Position numbers and translations under genes: made by a program. This document shows positions 25,197 to 34,723 of a stretch of 64,000 nt of DNA, in pieces (position 1 is the stretch's first letter; the number at the start of each line of letters is the position of its first letter). The DNA is from Radiobacillus kanasensis (GTDB taxonomy: Bacteria > Bacillota > Bacilli > Bacillales > Amphibacillaceae): NCBI RefSeq assembly GCF_021049245.1, contig NZ_CP088020.1, forward strand, positions 3,478,001 through 3,542,000, read 5' to 3'. The notes below the pieces were generated by a model. It searched no databases. It was not told where the DNA came from and worked only from the letters and a program-made list of their open reading frames with translations.

Positions 25197-25748
25197 TTAG
25201 CGTGCTCCTTTCACAATTTTAATGTTGTATTTCACATATTTTAAAATAAGAAGATACAAGACTTTCCCTACGTAAAGCATGGCGATTCCGAACAACACCC
25301 CAAAGCTAGAGATAGTTATCGTTATGAAGAAAGGCTGAAGTAAAGAATCTGTTTGGTGAAAAATAAGTGCCCCAAGCCATACAATGGGAGTAAAAATGAG
25401 AGCGATGGATGCTGCCACAAGTCCTACATATGCTGCTGTAATGCCAGCTACAGGTCCAATTACGAAGATGAGATTAAAAAAACTTAAACTAATCGTGGCT
25501 AGAATAGCTCGTGAAATATTTTTCACTGATTTGTCTGCTTCTGCTTGTGTAATTCGATATTCCATGAACATGTCTTTCGCAATCACTTTTGGATTCCCTA
25601 ACTCTGCTGTGATTTCTTCTTCTGTTTTTCCTTCTTGTTCTCCCATTTCAAAGTGCTCTTCAAAATCATATAAGAGCTCATGGCGATCCTGCTCTGGAAT
25701 TCTTTCAAGTTGCAAGTCAAGCTCCCGCATGAATGTTTCCTTATTCAT
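25197..25748 (-). CDS. HAAS/DUF1700-domain membrane protein
   Basis: 183 residues. The N-terminal about 75 residues form the HAAS signalling domain ([20 protein letters not shown] ... [17 protein letters not shown]), followed by three to four transmembrane helices (about residues 82-175). It is encoded between a PadR regulator and a DUF4097 protein, the standard layout. The start is ATG 25748, overlapping the padR-like gene by eight bases; a longer frame upstream lies wholly inside that gene. It probably transmits a membrane signal or modulates the partner DUF4097 protein. Confidence 0.85.
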   Translation of the reverse strand: MNKETFMRELDLQLERIPEQDRHELLYDFEEHFEMGEQEGKTEEEITAELGNPKVIAKDMFMEYRITQAEADKSVKNISRAILATISLSFFNLIFVIGPVAGITAAYVGLVAASIALIFTPIVWLGALIFHQTDSLLQPFFITITISSFGVLFGIAMLYVGKVLYLLILKYVKYNIKIVKGAR

Positions 25749-26064
25749 TTTTCTCTGCCTCCTCAATAAGTTCATTGACCCCACTACTAAACTGTTTCCA
25801 CTCTTCAATTAAGGACTCCATGTATTCTCTCCCTGCTTCCGTTAAGGAATAATATTTACGAGATGGCCCTTCTGTTGATTCGGATAAATAAGTCGTAAAA
25901 TAATTCTCTTTTGTTAAGCGCCTGAGTAAGGGATATAACGTTCCTTCTGCAACATCTATACGTTTTGAAATGTTTTGAGCTAGCTCATAGCCGTATTGAT
26001 CTTTTTCCGAAATCAAGACTAAGACACAAAGCTCTAAAACACCCTTTTTAAATTGGACATTCAT
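25741..26064 (-). CDS. PadR-family transcriptional regulator
   Basis: 107 residues with the PadR winged helix: [41 protein letters not shown], and [24 protein letters not shown]. It is a dimeric repressor expected to control its own operon with the HAAS and DUF4097 genes. AGGAGCTG precedes the ATG at 26064. The 26065-26210 interval must hold its promoter and operator; AT-rich ACTAGTG/CACTAGT-like words around 26085-26160 are candidates only. Confidence 0.9.
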   Translation of the reverse strand: MNVQFKKGVLELCVLVLISEKDQYGYELAQNISKRIDVAEGTLYPLLRRLTKENYFTTYLSESTEGPSRKYYSLTEAGREYMESLIEEWKQFSSGVNELIEEAEKNE

Positions 26065-26210
26065 TTTTTCAGCTCCTACCTTTTATCCACTACTGATTAA
26101 TATCTTGTAGTTGACAAAAAATAAAATTAGTTGAGAACAGTATAATACACACTAGTGAATAATGCAAGGTACTGATTTAAAAATAATATAGCTTGATTTT
26201 CACCAAGCTA

Positions 26211-26792
26211 TTAACCTAATGCTCGATTGAAGGTTCCAACCATAGGATTTGGCTGGGTTTCTAATAGGTATGGATAATCACTTAATTTTCCTCTATACAG
26301 TAATTCTAGCTGATGAAGCTGAATTAAGTCTTGAGGACGTACGAGACAAACGGGCTTTTCTATTTCGATGACTCCACTTTCTTTAAGCAGTGTAGCCACA
26401 AATTGCGAACAGAAATACTTGTTTTCACGATTCCACTCTCTATTCATGATGACAGTAAATAAACCTAGTAGGTTGTACCGATAGTATTGTTGCATAGATT
26501 CCATAAGCTGAATTCTACGTTTCATAATAAAAAGTTCCTGATCTGTTACGGAGTAGCTATAGACCGCACAAGTCGCTCTTTGAAAGAGCTCCACCCCCAC
26601 ATTTTCCCGTACAAAGCCACCGTTAAACGGATTTCTAGGACTTTTTCTTCCAAAGCTATAAAGCTCTGTTAGACCCTTATCAAAGGCGATGGAACAGTGG
26701 TTTAAACTGGATCTCGTACAGAGGTTAATTGTTTTATTTAGTAATGTTCCTGTATCTGTAAAAAGCAAATATATCTTTTTAATCTTGGTCAA
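26211..26792 (-). CDS. YiiX/YaeF-like permuted papain-fold protein
   Basis: 193 residues. The arrangement of a catalytic-type His early (SLNHCSIAFD, about residues 29-38) and a Cys later (NKYFCSQFVATLLKESGV, about 123-140) is that of the permuted NlpC/P60-like (YaeF/YiiX) hydrolases, which act on amides or lipids. No signal peptide is visible. The start is uncertain: TTG at 26792 follows GGAAGGGG at short spacing and no ATG occurs before residue 90. It is monocistronic. Confidence 0.6.
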   Translation of the reverse strand: MTKIKKIYLLFTDTGTLLNKTINLCTRSSLNHCSIAFDKGLTELYSFGRKSPRNPFNGGFVRENVGVELFQRATCAVYSYSVTDQELFIMKRRIQLMESMQQYYRYNLLGLFTVIMNREWNRENKYFCSQFVATLLKESGVIEIEKPVCLVRPQDLIQLHQLELLYRGKLSDYPYLLETQPNPMVGTFNRALG

Positions 26793-26931
26793 ACCCCTTC
26801 CAACCCCTTGAATTCTTCTGGGATGATTCTAGATTATACATCTATCATACCTTTAATCTCATATTTATCAATAAGACTTTTTGTTAAAAAACATTAAAAC
26901 TAAAGTCTTATATTTTTTTTAGCATTTAGGG

Positions 26932-26960
26932 TTGACTCCTTCCAATAAGTGGATTATAAT
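26932..26960 (+). promoter_or_regulatory. Sigma-A promoter of the SAM-riboswitch transcript
   Basis: TTGACT (26932-26937), 17-bp spacer, TATAAT (26955-26960), directly upstream of the S-box aptamer. Confidence 0.93.
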
Positions 26961-26988
26961 CCATTACAAGTTAGTCTAAATCGAATAT

Positions 26989-27095
26989 CTCTTATCCAGA
27001 GCGGCGGAGGGACTAGGCCCGATGAAGCCCGGCAACCATCAAGCAATTTTGAAAAGGTGCCAATTCCTACAGGTCCGTGATCTGACAGATAAGAG
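26989..27095 (+). ncRNA. S-box (SAM-I) riboswitch
   Basis: P1 is CTCTTATC (26989-26996) pairing with GATAAGAG (27088-27095). The conserved core AGAGCGGCGGAGGGACTGGC-like block (here GGAGGGACTAGGCCC), GATGAAGCCCGGCAACC and GGTGCCAATTCC are all present. It turns off the downstream methionine-synthesis gene when S-adenosylmethionine is plentiful, by letting the terminator at 27113 form. Confidence 0.97.
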
Positions 27096-27112
27096 GAGGA
27101 AAACGTTGATAC

Positions 27113-27142
27113 CGTCCTCTTCTTAGGAAGAGGGCGTTTTTA
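27113..27142 (+). terminator. Riboswitch-controlled terminator
   Basis: Ten-pair stem CGTCCTCTTC / GAAGAGGGCG, four-base loop, five T. It lies 17 bases after the S-box aptamer and 87 bases before the metY-like gene. Confidence 0.93.
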
Positions 27143-27228
27143 TTTCCTTTCTTTTCCCTCCCTTCCTTCATGTACCTTGTGGCTGCCATTTACTTATTCC
27201 TAGAATATAAAAATTAGGAGGAACATGT

Positions 27229-29001
27229 ATGGTTAAATCATTTTCGCAACAAGGAATCGAAACACTTTTACTTCACGGAGGTCAAGAGCCTGACCCATCA
27301 ACTGGGTCTAGAGCGGTACCTATCTATCAAACTACTTCTTATGTATTCCGAGACACGGAGCATGCTCAAAATCTATTTGCACTAGCAGAGCCAGGCAATA
27401 TTTACTCAAGAATTATGAATCCAACTGTGGATGCTTTTGAAAAACGAATGGCACTTCTTGAAGACGGAATAGGTGCTGTCGCCACTTCCTCAGGCGCAGC
27501 TGCGATTACCTTATCCATTTTAAATATCGCGAATTCCGGGGATGAAATTGTTGCGGATAGTAATTTGTATGGAGGGACCTACAACTTATTTCAAAAAACA
27601 TTACCGAAGTATGGCATTACCGTAAAATTCGTAGATGGTTCAAATCCAGAAAATTACCGAACTGCCATAACAGATAAAACAAAAGCCATCTTTGGGGAAA
27701 TTATCACAAACCCAAGCTTAAACATTTTAGATGTGGAAAAGGTTGCAGCAATTGCACATGAACACGGTGTTCCACTTATTGTCGATAATACGTTCGCAAC
27801 TCCTTATCTTTCCAAGCCTTTGTCGTGGGGAGCGGATATTGTCGTTCACTCTGCTACGAAATGGATTGGTGGACACGGCACAACGATCGGTGGAGTAGTC
27901 GTGGACGGTGGCCGCTTCGACTGGAATAACCCGCGATTCCCAGAGTTCACGGAACCAGACGAAAGCTACAATGGATTACGTTATGCACAGGATATTGGCC
28001 CGGCAGCTTTCTCCATCAAATTAAGAGTGCAGTTGCTAAGAGATATCGGAGCATGTTTAAGTCCACAAAATGCATTCTTGTTTTTACAAGGGCTAGAAAC
28101 GTTGAATCTACGAGTTAAACAACATAATGAGAATGCTCAAAAGGTTGTGGATTACTTAACTACTCATCCTGCGGTGGAATGGGTGACTTATCCAGGATTA
28201 GAGGATCATCCATCACATGATTTAGCTCAAAAATATTTGAGTGGCCACTACGGTTCCATCGTAATATTCGGAATTAAAGGTGGTCGAGACGCAGGAAGAA
28301 AACTCATTGATTCCATAAAGCTTTTCTCTCACGTAGCCAATGTTGGCGATGCGAAATCACTGATTATCCACCCAGCATCCACGACGCATCAACAATTAAA
28401 TGAAGATAGCTTAAAGGAAAGCGGCGTGACCGAGGAACTAGTGAGACTTTCCATTGGACTTGAAGCACCTGAGGACATTATCGGGGATCTTGACCAAGCG
28501 ATTACCAAAGCAACCGGTCAGGAAGAGACGATCGAAGCGACTACGGATCAGGGTATAAACTGGGCCCTTCAATCCTCCTATGACCGTTCTTCTGGCCAAC
28601 CTAGACAAAAGGCAATTGCTGTTGTTGGATTGTCCGAAGATGAAAACAACGAGGCTTACCAAGAAGCAGCCAAGTTACAGCAATTTGGATTTCGAATTAT
28701 TCCTGTCGGATCAAATTCAGATCAGCTGTTTGGTGTGCCAGCGCACCCTAGTCTAGCGACCATAAATGAAGAAGTTGACATCGTTTATATCCCTAACACG
28801 GGACTGGATGTGTTATCCTTCTCTGATATTGAAGCGTTAGATACAAAATTATTATGGCTAAATACTCCGACACCTGTTTTAAAGGATACAACAGCCACAA
28901 ATCTAAGTGGTGTAACGATTGTGGAAAATCGCAACATTTATGAAGAGGCACTGAAAGCTAGAGGCTCTGTAGACAAAAAGCTTTCTAAAATTGGATTATG
29001 A
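27229..29001 (+). CDS. metY: O-acetylhomoserine sulfhydrylase with C-terminal CoA-binding-like domain
   Basis: A PLP enzyme that makes homocysteine (or methionine with methanethiol) from O-acetylhomoserine. Residues 1 to about 430 are a complete Cys/Met-metabolism lyase: [27 protein letters not shown] and the PLP lysine K211 in [12 protein letters not shown]. Residues about 458-590 add a second domain ([46 protein letters not shown]) that resembles the YccU-type CoA_binding_2 Rossmann fold. At 590 residues it is much longer than the usual 425-430. AGGAGGAA precedes the ATG. It is controlled by the SAM riboswitch upstream and is the only gene of the unit. Confidence 0.92.
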   Translation: MVKSFSQQGIETLLLHGGQEPDPSTGSRAVPIYQTTSYVFRDTEHAQNLFALAEPGNIYSRIMNPTVDAFEKRMALLEDGIGAVATSSGAAAITLSILNIANSGDEIVADSNLYGGTYNLFQKTLPKYGITVKFVDGSNPENYRTAITDKTKAIFGEIITNPSLNILDVEKVAAIAHEHGVPLIVDNTFATPYLSKPLSWGADIVVHSATKWIGGHGTTIGGVVVDGGRFDWNNPRFPEFTEPDESYNGLRYAQDIGPAAFSIKLRVQLLRDIGACLSPQNAFLFLQGLETLNLRVKQHNENAQKVVDYLTTHPAVEWVTYPGLEDHPSHDLAQKYLSGHYGSIVIFGIKGGRDAGRKLIDSIKLFSHVANVGDAKSLIIHPASTTHQQLNEDSLKESGVTEELVRLSIGLEAPEDIIGDLDQAITKATGQEETIEATTDQGINWALQSSYDRSSGQPRQKAIAVVGLSEDENNEAYQEAAKLQQFGFRIIPVGSNSDQLFGVPAHPSLATINEEVDIVYIPNTGLDVLSFSDIEALDTKLLWLNTPTPVLKDTTATNLSGVTIVENRNIYEEALKARGSVDKKLSKIGL

Positions 29002-29009
29002 TACGATAG

Positions 29010-29046
29010 AAAAAAGCTTGAGGAAATGACTCCTCAAGCTTTTTTA
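29010..29046. terminator. Bidirectional terminator
   Basis: A 13-bp stem AAAAAGCTTGAGG / CCTCAAGCTTTTT between the convergent metY-like and czcD genes; it reaches the czcD stop codon. Confidence 0.93.
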
Positions 29047-29997
29047 ATGACTATGTCCATGATGATGATCATGCCCTTCTTGTTCCTCCATTTGACACAT
29101 AATCGTGTCTTCATGTGGGTGTTCCTCATTTTCTAATTGAATCGTCACATGACCGATTCCTTTATGCTGCAAGCGATGCTCTATATCTCGTAACATGTCT
29201 TGGCTTTGTTTCAAAGATATATTTTCCCTGACTACAGCGTGACAGGATAATGCATTTTGACCGCTCGTAATACTCCAAACGTGTAAATCATGGATACTTG
29301 TTAAACCAGGCACGCTCTTTAATGTTTCTACAACATCATCCAGGTTCACATTTTTCGGAGTTCCTTCCATCAACACGTGCAGAGAATCCTTCGTTACACG
29401 CCATCCGCTAACCAAGACTAAAAAAGCTACGATGACACTTGCTACAGGGTCTGCCCAGCCCCAACCAAACGCCATAATTAAAACAGCTGCAACGATTGCT
29501 CCGACCGACCCGAGCATATCTCCGAGCACATGAAGGAAAGCTGCTCTTACATTTAGGTTTTCCTCCGTGTCACCGCGCATTAATATCCATGCAACAAGGA
29601 TATTTATTAGAAGTCCAATGATTGCGATAATAAGCATTCCGGTAGAAGCAACCTCAGGTGGATCTTGAAAACGGTGGTATGCTTCATAAAAAATATAGAA
29701 AGAAATGAACGCAAGGGTAATCCCATTAAACAAGGCTGCTAAGATTTCAAATCGCTTATATCCATACGTCTTACTATAGTCTGCTGCTTTTTCCCCAATG
29801 ATAAAAGCAACAAGTCCCACACCTAGCGCAACAGCGTCACTAAGCATATGTCCAGCGTCCGATAACAATGCAAGGCTGTTGGTGATAAAGCCTCCGATTG
29901 CCTCCACTATCATAAAGCCTGCTATTAAGATGAAGCTGATGAATAAAGCTTTCTTATTGGCACCATGTGTATGGTCATGGCCGTGATCATGTCCCAT
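29044..29997 (-). CDS. czcD: Cation diffusion facilitator (Zn2+/Cd2+/Co2+ efflux)
   Basis: A 317-residue membrane exporter with six helices. His-rich ends (HDHGHDHTHG at the N-terminus, HDHHHGHSH at the C-terminus) and the CDF metal-site residues in LLSDAGHMLSDAVALG (TM2) and HVLGDMLGSVG (TM5) are clear. A cytosolic CDF C-terminal domain follows (SIHDLHVWSITSGQNALSCH). It exports divalent metal against H+ or K+. AGGAGGAGTAAC precedes the ATG. It is divergent from a CzrA-type repressor, with a palindrome in the czcD promoter region. Confidence 0.94.
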   Translation of the reverse strand: MGHDHGHDHTHGANKKALFISFILIAGFMIVEAIGGFITNSLALLSDAGHMLSDAVALGVGLVAFIIGEKAADYSKTYGYKRFEILAALFNGITLAFISFYIFYEAYHRFQDPPEVASTGMLIIAIIGLLINILVAWILMRGDTEENLNVRAAFLHVLGDMLGSVGAIVAAVLIMAFGWGWADPVASVIVAFLVLVSGWRVTKDSLHVLMEGTPKNVNLDDVVETLKSVPGLTSIHDLHVWSITSGQNALSCHAVVRENISLKQSQDMLRDIEHRLQHKGIGHVTIQLENEEHPHEDTIMCQMEEQEGHDHHHGHSH

Positions 29998-30024
29998 CTG
30001 TTACTCCTCCTTTATGTATATCAC

Positions 30025-30046
30025 TATATGATTATATTATCATATA
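30025..30046. promoter_or_regulatory. Candidate CzrA operator in the czcD promoter
   Basis: A perfect inverted repeat TATATGAT-N6-ATCATATA. On the minus strand it covers a TATAAT (30036-30031), probably the czcD -10 box, with TTGCTA (30061-30056) as a possible -35 at a long 19-bp spacing. The position fits repression of czcD; the repeat resembles SmtB/ArsR-family operators. Confidence 0.7.
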
Positions 30047-30196
30047 TGTTACTATTAGCAAGTGAAATTTTTATGAAAACAAAGAGAACGCGTACTTTAC
30101 ACCCATAGCTATTCCCATTTGGTGAACAAAAATTGACAAGGTTACCGTTATTCTATACGATTTTTTATATAGAGTGTATTTATAGAGGTGAAAAAC

Positions 30197-30526
30197 ATGG
30201 AGAACGTACCTGAGGAAAACAAAGACAAAGAATATGAAGAGCTGGATGAAGAAACCTTGTTTGTCGTTTCGCAATCCTTTAAAGCCTTAAGTGATCCTAC
30301 ACGAATCCGAATTCTTCACTTATTATTTCATAAGGAGTACTCCGTAAACGAAATAGCAGATACCTTAAACCTTCGCCAATCAACCGTATCTCATCAACTT
30401 CGTTTTTTAAAAAACCTTCGTTTGGTTAAGTATAGAAGGTCTGGAACGACGTTATTTTATTCACATGATGATGAACATGTAATAGATATTCTGAAACAAT
30501 CCATTAACCACGCACTACACCATTGA
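30197..30526 (+). CDS. czrA: ArsR/SmtB-family zinc-responsive repressor
   Basis: A 109-residue winged-helix repressor: [41 protein letters not shown] as recognition region, and a C-terminal helix [19 protein letters not shown]. That helix has the Asp/His/His/His alpha5 metal-site spacing of S. aureus CzrA, so it senses Zn2+ or Co2+. No alpha3 Cys pair for Cd/Pb is present. The start is ATG 30197; the upstream GTG is part of the ribosome binding site AGAGGTG. It should release czcD when zinc is high. Confidence 0.92.
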   Translation: MENVPEENKDKEYEELDEETLFVVSQSFKALSDPTRIRILHLLFHKEYSVNEIADTLNLRQSTVSHQLRFLKNLRLVKYRRSGTTLFYSHDDEHVIDILKQSINHALHH

Positions 30527-30528
30527 TC

Positions 30529-30561
30529 AATCCGGTCCGCGACTTCGGGCCGGATTTTTTA
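30529..30561 (+). terminator. Terminator of czrA
   Basis: AATCCGGTCCG / CGGGCCGGATT stem then TTTTTT. Confidence 0.92.
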
Positions 30562-30840
30562 GTCCCCCTTTTTAGCTGTACAAACTTTGTCCTTTCCCTT
30601 CACTAGTTCTTCTGCAAAAATTAATGAGCCTAGTCTGAGTATATTTCTAAAATCAACAGTTTTATGCTTTCTTTTCATTCATATAAATGTACTTTTAATT
30701 AATCGAACAAAGGTACATAGCCTATAGAGTCCACTTGTATAAAAAACAGGAGCGCCTGCTCACATAGGTAACATTTATCGTTATTGGAATAGCCTTACTT
30801 ATTTCGATTCGGATTGTAGCAAAGGATGATGTAATGAAGT
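30562..30840. other. Intergenic region, possible gene remnant
   Basis: 279 bp without an intact gene. A 25-codon plus-strand stretch ending at TAA (about 30767-30841) reads VTFIVIGIALLISIRIVAKD, a plausible membrane-protein tail, but a stop codon precedes it and no start exists. Probably decayed. Confidence 0.3.
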
Positions 30841-30876
30841 AAAGAGACGGGACACTCCCGCCCCGTCTCTTTTTAT
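30841..30876. terminator. Bidirectional terminator at the topB 3' end
   Basis: AAAGAGACGGG / CCCGTCTCTTT stem followed by TTATTT; it touches the topB stop codon. Confidence 0.9.
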
Positions 30877-33050
30877 TTCTTCTTCAGTTTTGCTAAAGCT
30901 TCTGCCAATGCTGGGTTTGTAAACTCATCGTTCTGTTTCTTCATATATTTTTGCACATCTTTCTTGGAAACTTTGCTATTTTTCTCTTTCTGTCTGCGCT
31001 TGTTAAAGCTTGATAGCTTTTCACGGTGACCACAGCTACATGTAAAGGTTTGCCCTTCTCCTTCACCACGCAACTCCAATCGCTTGTGACAGTTTGGACA
31101 ACGTGCATTTGTTTTCTTAGCAATATTCTTTTTCTTGCCACAACTTCTATCCTGACAAACGAGCATGCGACCTTTACGCCCATTTATCTCTAACATAAGC
31201 TTTCCACATTCCGGACATTTCGTTCCAGTAATATTATCATGCTTGAACTTGTCCTCACTTGCTTTGATCTCTTGGACTACTGTCTTCGCATAATCCTTCA
31301 TTTCTTTGATAAAGCTGTCCTTTTGCAGCTTTCCGGAAGCAATCGCTTCTAGCTTCGTTTCCCATTCTGCTGTTAGCTCAGGTGACTTTAAGTCTGCAGG
31401 GACTAACTCTAAAAGCTGTCTCCCCTTGGAAGTGGTATATAAGTACTTCCCTTTCTTCTCCATGTAGAAGCTATTAAATAATTTTTCAATAATGTCTGCC
31501 CTTGTTGCTACCGTTCCAAGTCCACCCGTTTTGTGCAATGTTTTGGCAAGGTCTTTTCTATCTGATTCCATGTACTTCGTTGGGTTTTCCATCGCTTGAA
31601 GTAAGGTACCTTCTGTAAACCTTTCTGGTGGCTTTGTTTCTCCTTTTGTTATGTGTAAGGAAATGTTAGCTAACGTTTGGCCAACCTGTAAGCTTGGTAA
31701 CAGCTGATCTTTGTCATCCGTTTCTTCGTCTTGATAACGGTTTTGATAGACTTCTTTCCAGCCTTGCTTTTGAACGTTCTTCCCTTTTGCCGTAAATGTT
31801 TCTTCCCCTATTTGAACGGTGATTGTTGTTTGTTCATATTCAAATGGTGGAGATAAAACAGCTAAAAATCGTTTCACGACAAGATCATAGATCTTTCGTT
31901 CCTTGTCATCCAAGTCATATAGAGATACATTTTCTTCCGTTGGTATAATCGCATGGTGATCTGATACTTTTTTATCATCCACAAACGATTTATTTGTTTT
32001 AATGCCATTTCTCAATATCCTTGATGCAGCAGAAGCATACTCGTCCACACCGCAGCCTTTCAACCGATCTGCTAAGGTTGGCACGATATCGGATGAGATG
32101 TATCGAGAATCGGTTCTCGGATAAGTAAGGACTTTGTGCTGTTCATAAAGCTTTTGCATGATTGATAAGGTTTGTTTTCCCGAAAAGCCAAAGATGCGGT
32201 TTGCATCACGCTGTAAATCCGTTAGGTCATATAGACCCGGTGCAAACTTTTTCTTTTGCGATTTGGAAATATCCGCTATCTTTGCTTCCTTCCCTTTTAA
32301 CTGAGAAAATAGCTTATCTATTCGGTCCTTTTGAAAGCTGCGACTATTGTTGTTCTTTTGGTCATGCCAAGTCAAGCTAAAGCTTTTCGTTTTGGCTTCT
32401 AATCCGTAATAAGATTGTGGTTTAAATTCTTTAATCTCCGCTTCTCGAGAAGCAATCATTTGAAGAGTAGGGGTTTGTACACGACCACTTGATAGCTGGG
32501 CATTGTATTTTGTGGTCAGTGCGCGAGTAGCGTTAAGCCCCACATACCAGTCAGCTTCTGATCGCGCTACGGCTGAAGCATATAAGTTTTCATATTGTTT
32601 CGCATTCTTCAACTGGTTGAAGCCTTGAGAAATGGCTTTATCGGTAACGGAAGAAATCCAAAGACGCTTTACCGGCTTATGGATACGAGCTTTCTCTAAA
32701 ATCCATCTCGCCACAAGCTCTCCTTCTCTTCCAGCATCTGTAGCAATGACAACGTCGGAAACATCATTACGGTTTAATTGTGATTTCACGGTGTTAAACT
32801 GTTTTCCAGATTGTTTGATTACTACGAGCTTCAGTTTATTTGGAAGCATCGGTAAATCTTCTAGCTTCCACGTTTTATATTTATCATCATAAACTTCTGG
32901 GTCTGCCAAGGTTACGAGGTGCCCGAGCGCCCAAGTAACGATATATTTAGAGCCTTCGATGAACCCATTTCCATTTTTCGTACATTTCAATACACGTGCA
33001 ATATCTCTAGCCACAGAGGGCTTTTCTGCTAGCACTACTGTTTTTCCCAA
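30873..33050 (-). CDS. topB: DNA topoisomerase III
   Basis: A type IA topoisomerase that decatenates DNA and acts with RecQ-type helicases. Order: toprim domain (KTVVLAEKPSVARDIARVL ... VIATDAGREGELVARWIL), catalytic tyrosine in VLTYPRTDSRYIS (about residue 312), and a C-terminal zinc-ribbon tail (CPECGKLML, CQDRSCG, CPNCHKRL, CSCG). Start: TTG at 33050 (MGKTVVLAEKPS) lies ten bases after AGAAGGG. A TTG nine bases earlier is too close to that site. The result, 725 residues, matches B. subtilis TopB. Confidence 0.94.
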   Translation of the reverse strand: MGKTVVLAEKPSVARDIARVLKCTKNGNGFIEGSKYIVTWALGHLVTLADPEVYDDKYKTWKLEDLPMLPNKLKLVVIKQSGKQFNTVKSQLNRNDVSDVVIATDAGREGELVARWILEKARIHKPVKRLWISSVTDKAISQGFNQLKNAKQYENLYASAVARSEADWYVGLNATRALTTKYNAQLSSGRVQTPTLQMIASREAEIKEFKPQSYYGLEAKTKSFSLTWHDQKNNNSRSFQKDRIDKLFSQLKGKEAKIADISKSQKKKFAPGLYDLTDLQRDANRIFGFSGKQTLSIMQKLYEQHKVLTYPRTDSRYISSDIVPTLADRLKGCGVDEYASAASRILRNGIKTNKSFVDDKKVSDHHAIIPTEENVSLYDLDDKERKIYDLVVKRFLAVLSPPFEYEQTTITVQIGEETFTAKGKNVQKQGWKEVYQNRYQDEETDDKDQLLPSLQVGQTLANISLHITKGETKPPERFTEGTLLQAMENPTKYMESDRKDLAKTLHKTGGLGTVATRADIIEKLFNSFYMEKKGKYLYTTSKGRQLLELVPADLKSPELTAEWETKLEAIASGKLQKDSFIKEMKDYAKTVVQEIKASEDKFKHDNITGTKCPECGKLMLEINGRKGRMLVCQDRSCGKKKNIAKKTNARCPNCHKRLELRGEGEGQTFTCSCGHREKLSSFNKRRQKEKNSKVSKKDVQKYMKKQNDEFTNPALAEALAKLKKK

Positions 33051-33126
33051 TTGGAACAATCCCTTCTACAAACATGTCCTTACTTTAACATATTCTTTGG
33101 AAAGACACACTGTCGTGGAAACTCCG

Positions 33127-33174
33127 AATAAAAAGACCCATCCGAAAATGGGGGAATTATCGAATAGGTCTATT
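33127..33174 (-). terminator. Terminator of the ABC-PHP operon
   Basis: An imperfect stem (AATAGACCTATTCG with CGGATGGGTCTTTTT) on the minus strand directly after the metallohydrolase stop codon. Confidence 0.7.
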
Positions 33175-33180
33175 TCTATA

Positions 33181-34719
33181 TTAAGGAGTAAAATAGATTG
33201 GATTGGTAAAGGCAATTAACTCTATTCCCTTATCTAAATCTGCATACAACTCAGCTCTTACCCACCTTAGCTTATCTTTGCAGTCATAAACGAGTGTCAC
33301 GCCTTGCTCTTCCTTCAGTAACCCTAGGTTTGAGTATAGGCGTACAGATGCTCTGTTTTCTATCCCATGCCACTCCTCGACTATTGCCTTTAAATGAATC
33401 GTTCCATCTTCAGACACTCTATCTCCAATCGTAAAAGTCTTCTGATTAATTTGCGCCTCCAATAACAGCGGATTGCCATAGGAAATGGTCATCGCTCCTC
33501 GGCGAATTGATTCAAGGAAAACGAAGCGGTATTCATCTTTTTCTTTAGACAAATGGGTTGGCATCTGAACAAACGTTTTTGCAAGTAAGAGCTCCTCTGT
33601 TACATTATGATGCCAGTCTCTTCCCGCTGTTGCTGGGAGGTCATAGCCTTGATTCAAAAGATCTGTCCAAAAAGCAAATGCCTTTTGATTATGTATCAAG
33701 GTGCCAGGGCGTTCAGAATTCCATACCTCTATAAAATCAAAGTCATCGATATGCTCTATATCAAATTCCCAATGACAACCTGTACCAATGGGGTTCCCAA
33801 TTCGGAAAGGATGAGCAATTCCTGCAATAGCACCATGGCTATGAATGTTCGAAATCCCTTTTTGGATGTCTTTCGGTCCGATACACCGCCAATCGGTGTA
33901 CTGTAGCTGCTTGTAACCAATGGTTAAAACATGGCCGTAAAAAGTCGTCCACTCTAATCCATAAAGAAGCTTAATAGGTGTCTGTAATTTAACATGTTCC
34001 ATTTCTTGCAAGGGACTTACTGTATTATGATCTGTAATAGCGACTACCTCTATACCCATTTCTTCCGCTTTTCCCACCATCTCTTTTACGGTCTGAAGCC
34101 CATCACTATGATAGGTATGACTATGTAATTCAGAAGGTACCCAACGACAATCTGTTCGATGTTTAGAATCAAAAGGTTCATTTTCCCGTATTTTAAATGG
34201 AAACTTTCTTTTTAATGGCCGTTTTTGCCATGGAATCGATACAAGTTTCTGGACATGCTGTTCTATACCAGTAGCTGATACTTTTAATGACATAGAACAC
34301 GTTTCTGACACGATGGCGTGCACACTAATTGTAAAGATCCACAAACCAGATTGGTTCATTTTGTTTAACACACCAGGCGACGAATTTTTTTCACCTATGG
34401 TCATCTTCTGTGTAGATAGGTGACTATGCCTTGCGCCTCGGAATCCATCCGGATCATCGATGGAAAGTGTCAACAAATTTTTAATCGGTAAGTATTCATT
34501 CACTTGTTCTTCTATTCGATCTTCATCCTCTAAACCATAATAGCGTAATGACTGCTCTGCAATTTGTGCTGCTAATTCAGCATCCTGCAAATGGGATGGA
34601 TGAAAGGAAAAGTCGATGACAATATCTTCTACGTTCTCTGGTACATAAAACTTGTAGCTTATATGAGATTGCATACTTTCTTGTGTTACTTCCACCCGTG
34701 TTTCCAACAAGGTTTTCAT
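33181..34719 (-). CDS. CehA/McbA-family metallohydrolase with PHP domain
   Basis: 512 residues, no signal peptide, so cytosolic. An N-terminal beta-rich part (residues 1-190) precedes a PHP phosphoesterase-type domain. Its metal ligands are visible: SELHSHTYHSDG (H199, H201, H204, D206), AITDHNT (D230, H231), LYGLEWTT (Glu), IAGIAHPFR (His) and TAGRDWHH (Asp/His). Family members hydrolyse phosphoesters or carbamate esters. It is the last gene of an operon with an ABC importer, four bases after the gene for an unknown protein, so it probably cleaves the imported compound. The substrate is unknown. Confidence 0.85.
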   Translation of the reverse strand: MKTLLETRVEVTQESMQSHISYKFYVPENVEDIVIDFSFHPSHLQDAELAAQIAEQSLRYYGLEDEDRIEEQVNEYLPIKNLLTLSIDDPDGFRGARHSHLSTQKMTIGEKNSSPGVLNKMNQSGLWIFTISVHAIVSETCSMSLKVSATGIEQHVQKLVSIPWQKRPLKRKFPFKIRENEPFDSKHRTDCRWVPSELHSHTYHSDGLQTVKEMVGKAEEMGIEVVAITDHNTVSPLQEMEHVKLQTPIKLLYGLEWTTFYGHVLTIGYKQLQYTDWRCIGPKDIQKGISNIHSHGAIAGIAHPFRIGNPIGTGCHWEFDIEHIDDFDFIEVWNSERPGTLIHNQKAFAFWTDLLNQGYDLPATAGRDWHHNVTEELLLAKTFVQMPTHLSKEKDEYRFVFLESIRRGAMTISYGNPLLLEAQINQKTFTIGDRVSEDGTIHLKAIVEEWHGIENRASVRLYSNLGLLKEEQGVTLVYDCKDKLRWVRAELYADLDKGIELIAFTNPIYFTP

Positions 34720-34723
34720 GTCA

